A stretch of DNA of 13,724 nucleotides from Cephalothrix spiralis (taxonomy: Eukaryota; Nemertea; Palaeonemertea; Archinemertea; Cephalotrichidae). Shown piece after piece: positions 1 to 7,800 of this stretch (position 1 is the first letter of the stretch; each line of letters opens with the position of its first letter). The DNA lies in NCBI GenBank assembly GCA_032353305.1, contig JAUCNG010114434.1, positions 1-13,724 of the forward strand, read 5' to 3'. The notes under the pieces are model-generated. The model worked only from the letters and a program-made list of their open reading frames with translations. It searched no databases and had not been told where the DNA came from. The position numbers and the translations under genes are program-made.

Positions 1-1812
1 TCTTTTCGTTTACTTTATGTTAACTATCACTTCAATCCACGTGGTCGTATTTACATCATGTGATCAAAATTGACCAAATCAAAATCGCTGTTACAAACTC
101 CCGTTTTCCTATTCTCAACCAATCAAAATCGTTTGTACGAAATTCGAAATTTGTTGATCGGAGGTAAAATTTTGAATTATTTTGATAAAAGTGAGAAAAA
201 AACCTTTATAAAATCTGTTTTTGTGACACATTTTGTTGAGAGTAGGTATAAAGTCCCATATAATATAATTACTTATGTATTTGTTAACATACTTATTTAA
301 ATAGATCGCCGCAAAGTCTTTTAGTTTAAGTTTTATGTAAAATTTAAAAATTAAAATTCTAAATAAATCTAATCTAAAAATAAAATGGAACATTATTTTA
401 ACAATTTGATTTGATGCTGTACACTGCTACTCTATCCAAAGCAGAGGGAGGTAAAGCCTGAAGGGATCATAACGGAGGCAGAAAAGCCCTTATAGCGCTT
501 ACAGTAGCAGGATTTTGAGTTACAGAAACAGGATTTGAAAAAACCCAAATTTTTCAGATTTTATTTTTCATTTTTTGTCTCGCTAAAAACACTCACTAAC
601 TTGTTATATAATGTTAACGTTTATGTTAAAGCTCGCTCTAACAGGATTGTAATTTTCATAACAGAAACAGGAAATCACATTTTTTCGATATTGAAGAAGT
701 CCCTTGGTTCTTGGTGGAAAGTTTGTATGATATGCCATGTGAGATACTGAGATTGCCACGCCAAAAATTAACGTTTACAAAGCAAATAATGTTTGCTTAT
801 CTTATTATTTTCCAAGTAATTGCCATACAAATTGCCACAAAAAAAAGCGGCTGTTCAGACAATGTAAGCTCAGGGTGACCACATGTCTGGAAAACCTGGA
901 ATTGTCCTGGAATTCCAAAATTGGCCCAAATTGTCATGGAAAATTGAAAAAACTAGTGAAAACCTGGAAATGTCATGGAATTTTGAAAAATAAATGTCGC
1001 CCGGGTAAAAATTTTTGTCATGCAAAATTTTGGCAGTTGAAAATGATGTCGCAGCTGACTTTTTTTCAGACTTTTTCAAGTTTTCGCGACTGAAAATTTC
1101 TGGATATATCAGGGAAAAGTCATGGAAATGTCTTGGAATATGTTTTCAGAAAGTTGTGGTCACCCTGAAGTTGCAGTGTGAGATATTGCCTTAAAATGAC
1201 TGGCTTTCCACACTGGCTAAAGTTTGGGGTGCAGATTATACAACAGATTTGTCAAACAATCCTTGGTTCTAGTCCTGTATAACTTTGCCAGTGATGGACC
1301 TTACTGCCTATCTTTTTTCTTCTTTCCATTTGGTCAATTTGTTTTTGGTGGAAAGGTTTTTTAGTAAAGATCCCAAACGTTTGCACTATAATTATGCAAT
1401 ATACAGTTTTCTTACAATTAGTGACATAGATTACTTTTTTTTAAAGTGTCATTTTGGCTTTCTATACATACAGTCTGATTGTTGTTAGTTGTACTCTCTT
1501 CAACAAATGATTAACTAATTGTTATACTGAACTAATGTTAAGGTTTTCTCATATTCTTTTATGATTTCATTGTTTAATTACTGAATGAATGATATTCATA
1601 AATATGCTTGTCTGAGCCCCAGGCACAGGTCCTTTTCACAGCTTTATGAAAATTTAAACTTATTTGAAGCCTATTCATAAATTATGAAAAGTATAACAGA
1701 TGATTCTGATAAGTTCTCTATCAATTTTAGAGAAGTCTATGTGCTAAAATTCTGTTACAACCTCTAATCAGTTTCAAATTTAAAATAAATTATTCTTTAT
1801 TGTCATTTTCAG
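1..1812. other. 5' flanking / upstream non-coding region
   Basis: No convincing protein-coding exon is visible in this AT-rich stretch; its open frames are short, low-complexity and several begin at TTG rather than ATG. It contains one miniature transposon (871-1167) and a CCAAT pentamer at about 119-123. A GAG|GTAAAG sequence near 448-456 could be a donor for a non-coding 5' exon of the kinase gene, but nothing else supports it. No TATA box or initiator could be assigned with confidence, so the promoter remains unplaced. Confidence 0.5.
871..1167. mobile_element. hAT-like miniature inverted-repeat element (297 bp)
   Basis: The segment is bounded by a perfect 13-bp terminal inverted repeat, CAGGGTGACCACA at 871-883 and its complement at 1155-1167. 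Inside are many variants of TG(T/-)C(A/C/T)TGGAA, for example near 896, 909, 942, 974, 1122 and 1132, which look like reiterated subterminal motifs. There is no transposase frame, so it would be non-autonomous. CAGGG-type ends are typical of hAT elements, but I see no clean 8-bp target duplication (left flank TGTAAGCT, right flank AAGTTGCA). The superfamily is therefore an inference; the inverted termini are directly visible. Open frames on both strands here are by-products of the repeat. Confidence 0.7.
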
Positions 1813-1854
1813 CTGAGCAGTGGTTTATAGGAAAGGAGAAAAGAAATTTGAAAT
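1813..1854 (+). other. 5' UTR part of the first coding exon
   Basis: A pyrimidine-rich tract ending TTTTCAG at 1806-1812 looks like a 3' splice site, so transcribed sequence is predicted to start at 1813 after an upstream intron or a trans-splicing event. An in-frame TGA at 1849-1851 lies one codon before the ATG at 1855 and excludes a longer N-terminus within this exon. The ATG has A at -3. The upstream exon or leader is not identifiable in the window. Confidence 0.55.
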
Positions 1855-1863
1855 ATGTCAATG
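1855..1863 (+). CDS. AURKA: Aurora kinase coding exon 1 (residues 1-3)
   Basis: Only three codons (Met-Ser-Met) precede the donor G|GTAAGTT at 1864. The first ATG is preferred because it has A at -3 and an in-frame stop just upstream; the second ATG at 1861 would shorten the protein by two residues. Intron phase 0. Confidence 0.8.
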
Positions 1864-4800
1864 GTAAGTTTTAAAAGGCAACAATTTGTTTACTTCTTGT
1901 AGCTTCTTCTTTAACCTCTCTATCTCATTATTGTCAATCTTAAATGTGATATCAATTTCAGCTCCTTTCTAAAGAAAATCTTACAAGCACTATTCAATCT
2001 GTGCCTAAAAGGAGTCCAGTAAGTCAAAATGCTGTTGCCTTCTGGCTTAGTTTATATTTTGCTGTCTTTGAAAATTTTGAGTTTTTGCAGTAGCTGACAG
2101 GCCTCACAGTTCTCCTAAAATTTTAGGATATCCCAAAATATGACCAATCCTCCTAAAATCTCCAAAAATATGACCACTTCTCCTAAAATCTTATAAAATT
2201 TGATGAAAATGGTTTAAAAAGTGACAAAAAAATTCTTGCCTTGCTTCGCTCGGCTTATGTTTGTAACTTTATTTGTGCAAAAATTAAAAACTTATTATGG
2301 TTAAGAGTCTCTTTAAAATTAATTATGCAAAGATTATATTGCTTTATTAAAAGCAAAAATATTTTGTTTGTAGTCAAGGAAAGTGAATAGAAAATCCACT
2401 CATATTATCATAAATCTCATAAATTGCTAGGAAATCTCCTAAAATCTAATAAAATGTTGCTCTAAATCTCCTAAAATTTGAAAAAAATCTCTAAAAAATT
2501 GAGATGGCAAAAATGTCTGTGAGGCCTGGTAGCAGCTAAAAATGAAAACTGTGCTTAATTAAATGCTTACTTATATTTTTGTGTTCTAGAAATTTCAGCA
2601 GCTGATAAGCTTATTTGAAACAAGAGTTATTCTATTGGTTTTGTTTTTTAATTACACACACTAATTATTGTATTATATTTTCAGGCAACTGAGAATGAAA
2701 GTGCAAAACGAGTTTTGAAACCTCATCAAACAAACATACAGCAGTCAGAATCAAGTAATGGCCAAAGACCAAAACCAGACATTTCAAAGTAAGATATTTT
2801 CTTTTTCAGGCAGAAAATTTATTGGACACTGTTTTTTACAAAACGTCTTATACAGTTGGGAGTTGGGACCTGTTGAGACAACACTTCAGAATTAGTTGTT
2901 TCAACAACAAAATTTTCTCACTTAAAACAACTCAAAATATAAGTCTTGAAAATGAGTAATCATTTTGTAGGGAATATTCTTACAAAAATTCTGGGTTTCT
3001 ATATCCTGAAATTCAACCCAAGAGTTCGTAGCACGAAAGAATTAAATAATCAATCTAGCCTATAACCCTATCAACTGAACCCACTACGATACGATCGCAA
3101 AATAGTGAAGTCATGGACAATTTGGACATTGTAATTGTGGACTTCATAAATGAAATTTTTTTATTGGTTTTCTATAAACCCTTTGATGAAGAAAAATCAA
3201 CCCTAGGCTTAGGTGGAACACAAATTTGTTATATATAGGCTATATTGAAGATCTAATTCTTTCGTGCTATGCATGAGTTGATGTTCTGTGCCATCCAAGC
3301 AGTAGAATACTTTCAGTCCGTAGTTCCGGATCAATCTCCAAGTTTCAAAATTACTTCCATCTATACATTTTTACCCTAGTTTGTCTCAATAAAATGTATA
3401 ACAGTTAGTTATATCATATTGACGAAATAATGAACATTTAAATGCTTGCAAAAAATACCCCCAAAAAGCATGGTCTTCTCTCCCGAATGAAACAGATTTG
3501 GTGCAGATCGGTTCATAACTACCCCGGGGGGGTCACTTGGATTGAAGGCTGATAGGGGTGTGCCGTGAGAATTTAATGTACAGCCCGAATTGACTTGCCA
3601 AAATATTTCCAAATTAAATACCATATCGAATTTTTAGTTAAGAAGTGTTGTTTTCATGTTCATCATGTTGATGTTCATTAAACCAAACTTAATCCCAAAT
3701 GGACTTTCTGTGATGTCAAACTTAACACCTGAATTGACTTTTAGGTTATTTAAGATTTCAAAAATGACCCGAATCTGCGGCACACTCTATCAACTTTTAG
3801 TATCGAGTGACCCCCCTGGGCATAACTACTTACATGATTCTCCCGAAATAACCACTGGTTTCATTTTCCCCAGCCTAAATCAAATATTAAATCGAGATGG
3901 TGCTACTTTACATCACCCTTTAGAAATTGTAACTTGTGAAGATTTTAAGTGCATTTTAATTAATCAATTCTCATGAGAATATCAATATTATAATAACTTT
4001 ATTTCATCCATAGTAGGACATATATGAAAATGTTTAAAACAATATATACATAATATTTGGCAAAAAATATACAATGGGCATCAAGGTAAAAATACAAATA
4101 CAGCAGGAGCGTGAGCTTTCTAGGCTGCAACCTTTTATCAGCATAAGAATATCATCTTTTTATTTGAACCAATACCCTATTTCCGCCAGATGTGGCGAGA
4201 GCAGAGCGTGTAGATTTGAGACTATTTTCTGTTCCAAAAAATAAATTTTGAGTACAAAAGAGAGAGACACAGTCAGGAGATTTATTATGGTAATTATTTA
4301 TGAAGTAAATTACCATAGATATATAAGTTTTAAACCAAACAAAATCAAAATTCTTAGCAAGGAGTGGAGTTTTTGACCATAACGTGATAGCATTTAGATA
4401 GTTGCAACAGAATGCTCTAAATAGATTTAATTTGCAATTAGTGTCGGCGCCAAAAAATTTACTGACTAGTTTTAACATATTACAGGAGGCTGAGAACATA
4501 TTGGGACATATTGTATGAGGAAAATGAAAATCCGCTAAATAAATACTTAAATGCTTTTTATTATTCTTGCATTTAAGTTGGCAAAGAATAAATGTAATTT
4601 GCTTAAATATCTTTCAGGCGGAAATGGAGTTTATCAGATTTTGATATTGGTCGCCCCCTTGGAAAAGGCAAATTTGGTCATGTATATCTAGCTAGAGAGA
4701 AGGAGAGTAAATTCATCGTTGCATTAAAAGTAAGTATTGAATATAAAAGTATTCATAGATCCAAGATCCTTGCAATCCAAAAATATTAAGAATCTTACAG

Positions 4801-7800
4801 GATCAGGCGCGGCGAAACCGTGACTGTATTTTAAAATGTCGCTGGTCAGTGCGTAGGTGCATTCCATATAAAGTGCTCCCCAATTATTCGATAAAACAAA
4901 TTTAAAATTTTCATGTTAAATGTCATTTTGGGGCTATTTAGCTATACTTTTCTAGAAGAAAAACGCTCATCAGCACAAGAAATATCAAAAAAAATTGCTC
5001 CCGCCAATTCCATGTCATTAATTGGCTGTATCAGAGCTCTGCCATGTTTTGGGTGGACGGTATACGTATAAATTCCATACCCCTTCCCTCGGTGCACCCC
5101 AAATATTTTTTATCTTCCGCCACGACTAATAATATAATATTTTCCGACCGATATGATATATTCTATCGATCAGGGTGCCTCTTTTCGAGACTTTGGGTTT
5201 TCGGAAAGCTTATGTCTTGAAAGTGAAGAATGGGCGGTGTCCAGAAAGTAGTGCAATGTTTTCTTCCTATTGAGAAGTTGGTGCCTGCACTTTCAAGACA
5301 CCCCCACCAGCCCCACCCTCCCTTTATCAATGAATATCAATTTATAATTCCCAATTATGATATTTTTTCAGGTTTTATTCAAAAATCAATTACAGAAATC
5401 AGGTGTCGAGCACCAGTTACGAAGAGAAATAGAAATCCAGTCACATCTCAGGTTAGTGAATGTGTAATTTTGAGATACCGTTGCAATGCACAATGAAATC
5501 GAAATACATACATGTTTATTGTCAATACTCGGAATGTACACATATAATGATTTACGCCTAGATTGCATTTATAATTTCAACTCGTTCTATATTATAATTC
5601 CATAGGAATCCTATATTTAATAACTATTTTTTTCTAATTGTGATTTAGTGTTGAGGGTTATTTTAATACATTGGCTACCTAGCGGCTCTTATCATTTTGG
5701 CGGGGGGGGTGGTGGTTATCAGTATCAGCTCTATTGTCGCGAGATTATATCTGTTGCGTGCAAATATTATCGAAACACTTTTACGCCTGATCATTTATAT
5801 GAACTTAGGCATATGGACTTCTCGAAATAAACACGGACGATTTGCTTGCTCGAGCGTTTACCCGTATGACCCGCACTCGTAATCTTTTTTCTATGTATAC
5901 CGATTAGAGTCTTGTTTCTCTGAAAAATGTTTAAAAAGTGTCAAAATAATTCTTGCCTTGCTTCGCTCGGCTTTGATTATATCATTATTTTAAAGTTTAT
6001 TATCATTATTTTTTAGTTTATTTGTGCAAAGGCGCGGGACAGAAATTAAAAACTTATTATGAGTCTCTTAATTAATTATATGCAAAGATTATATTGATTT
6101 ATTGAAAAGCAAAAATATTTTGTTTGTTATAGAAAATCTACTCATATTATCATAAAATCTCAAAATTGCTAGAAAATCTCATAAAATATTGCTCAAATCT
6201 CCTAAAATTATAAAAAAATCTCCTGAAATCCTAAAATTGAGATAGCAAAAATGATTGTGATGCATGGTATTTATACTGACAAGTCACCCAGTAGGTCTGT
6301 GTTCGATACCCTTGACGAGCGTCGAACCTGTAACCTTCGGAATGGGAGTTCAGCGCGCTACCCCTTAAGCTGGTTCAAATATATATTTTAAAATACAAAC
6401 AACGCTTAAATGATGAAATTTAAATGTTTTTTTTCTCACTTTTCAGACATCCTAATATTCTTCGATTGTACGGATACTTTTATGACGAAACTCGTGTTTA
6501 TCTTATTCTGGAATATGCTCCGAGGGGTGAATTATATAAAGAGTTACAAAAAAATCATCGTTTCGATGAAATAAGAACAGCAACTGTAAGTAATTCATAC
6601 ACAATTGAACTGAATTATTGTACATGTACTAATGCACCTAGTCAATAAAATGCAAACAACTGAAAACAGTGGAAAAATGTGTTTTTTGCCCTTAAAAGAT
6701 ACTCATTCTCTCCAGCGTATGTGTATGCCAATTTTTTCCATGACACCATTTTATACCGAACTCATAATGTTACCTTGTCCTTGAGGTGGTTTTGGAGAGT
6801 TATTGAAATTTATATTCTCATATTTCTGCACAAAATGTCGTAAAACCTCTAAATACATGTCTTAAAGCTCTAAACTTTTTCATCCTGTCTTATTTCAGTA
6901 CATTAACGAAATGAGTAACGCTTTAAAATATTGCCATAGCAAAAAAGTCATTCATCGAGACATCAAACCCGAAAATTTACTTCTTGGTCTAAAAGGTGAA
7001 TTAAAAATAGCTGATTTTGGATGGTCTGTCCATGCACCCTCTTCAAGGTTTGTATCATTTTCTTATAGAAGCCTATTTAAATCGGCTGAGCAAGGATTAA
7101 ATATGTAGGACTAGGCTCTGAGGGATAGTGGACTCAAATGGTAAATACTTTATCCCGACTAGTAGAGGTACAAATAGGCTTCTTTAGTGTACATGCCGGA
7201 GTTAAGAAGCGTAATTGTACCTCTTCTAGTCGGGATAATTTTACCCAATGCGACGCCGTATATTCTTTGATAGGGCCTTTTTTAGAGGGTCTAGATGGGG
7301 TCGAACGGAAAGCTGGATAATGCCGAACGGGAGCGGAATATTTGCAAGATTGTAACAAACGGGACGGGAAACGTAATACGAAAAACGGGGTTAACGGAAG
7401 CGGGAACCGGGAAATGACTCGGAAAGTTAAATGGAACAGAAATGGGAAATTGGAGGCAAAGCCAGCAAACGGGGGTTAACGGAATCGAAAAGTTAAATAA
7501 AACGGGAGCGGGAAACGAGATTTCATACTAAAAGAGAGAAAAAATAATGGTTGAACGGGACGGCAAATTTCCGAATGGGATCGGGATATGCTCTATTTTT
7601 CCGAACGGGAGTGGGAACGAGACCCTTCATCTAGACCCTCTTTTTATTAATTGGTTTACGGAACAACTTGTTCAAAAAAATCCCGTCGGCGGCGGGGCAC
7701 AAAAACTTCGTCGTCGGTGGTAAAAAAAAGGGACCAACTTCTCAAATATCTGCTTAGATTCGGCGTTGCGTTGTTTGCGGTAGACCGCATTAACGTATAT

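Larger units (their letters stand above)
2789..4617 (+). other. Intron 3 (1829 bp), repeat-rich
   Basis: This is the longest intron. It holds in order a 239-bp inverted-repeat element (3030-3268), the first copy of a repeat shared with intron 8 (3384-3483), an imperfect C/G-rich foldback (3511-3832) and an antisense non-LTR retrotransposon fragment (3985-4560). No additional exon conserved with Aurora kinases is visible. Confidence 0.85.
5452..6446 (+). other. Intron 5 (995 bp)
   Basis: GT-AG intron. The first half (5452-5920) shows nothing recognisable apart from a GGCGGGGGGGGTGG run near 5700. The second half holds truncated copy 2 of the CAGGCCTCACAG family (5921-6266) and a tRNA-like relic on the minus strand (6312-6376). 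Confidence 0.85.

Noticed and set aside
119-123. CCAAT box as the kinase promoter
   Set aside because: It is about 1.7 kb upstream of the first recognised exon and no matching cell-cycle element or start site was found near it; a single pentamer is expected by chance.
70-750. Open frames of 71-92 codons in the 5' flank
   Set aside because: They are low-complexity AT-rich translations (several start at TTG) with no family resemblance. Weak echoes such as CAGAAACAGGA at about 525 and 664 are too short to call a repeat.
733-1360. Possible duplication between about 690-760 and 1170-1360 (GTGAGATA, CTTGGTTCT, TTGGTGGAAAG words)
   Set aside because: The shared words are short and not in a consistent order or spacing, so they do not support a single duplication.
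6312-6376. Functional tRNA gene on the minus strand
   Set aside because: A-box and B-box are recognisable, but the acceptor stem does not pair and the anticodon stem has mismatches, so it is kept only as a relic.
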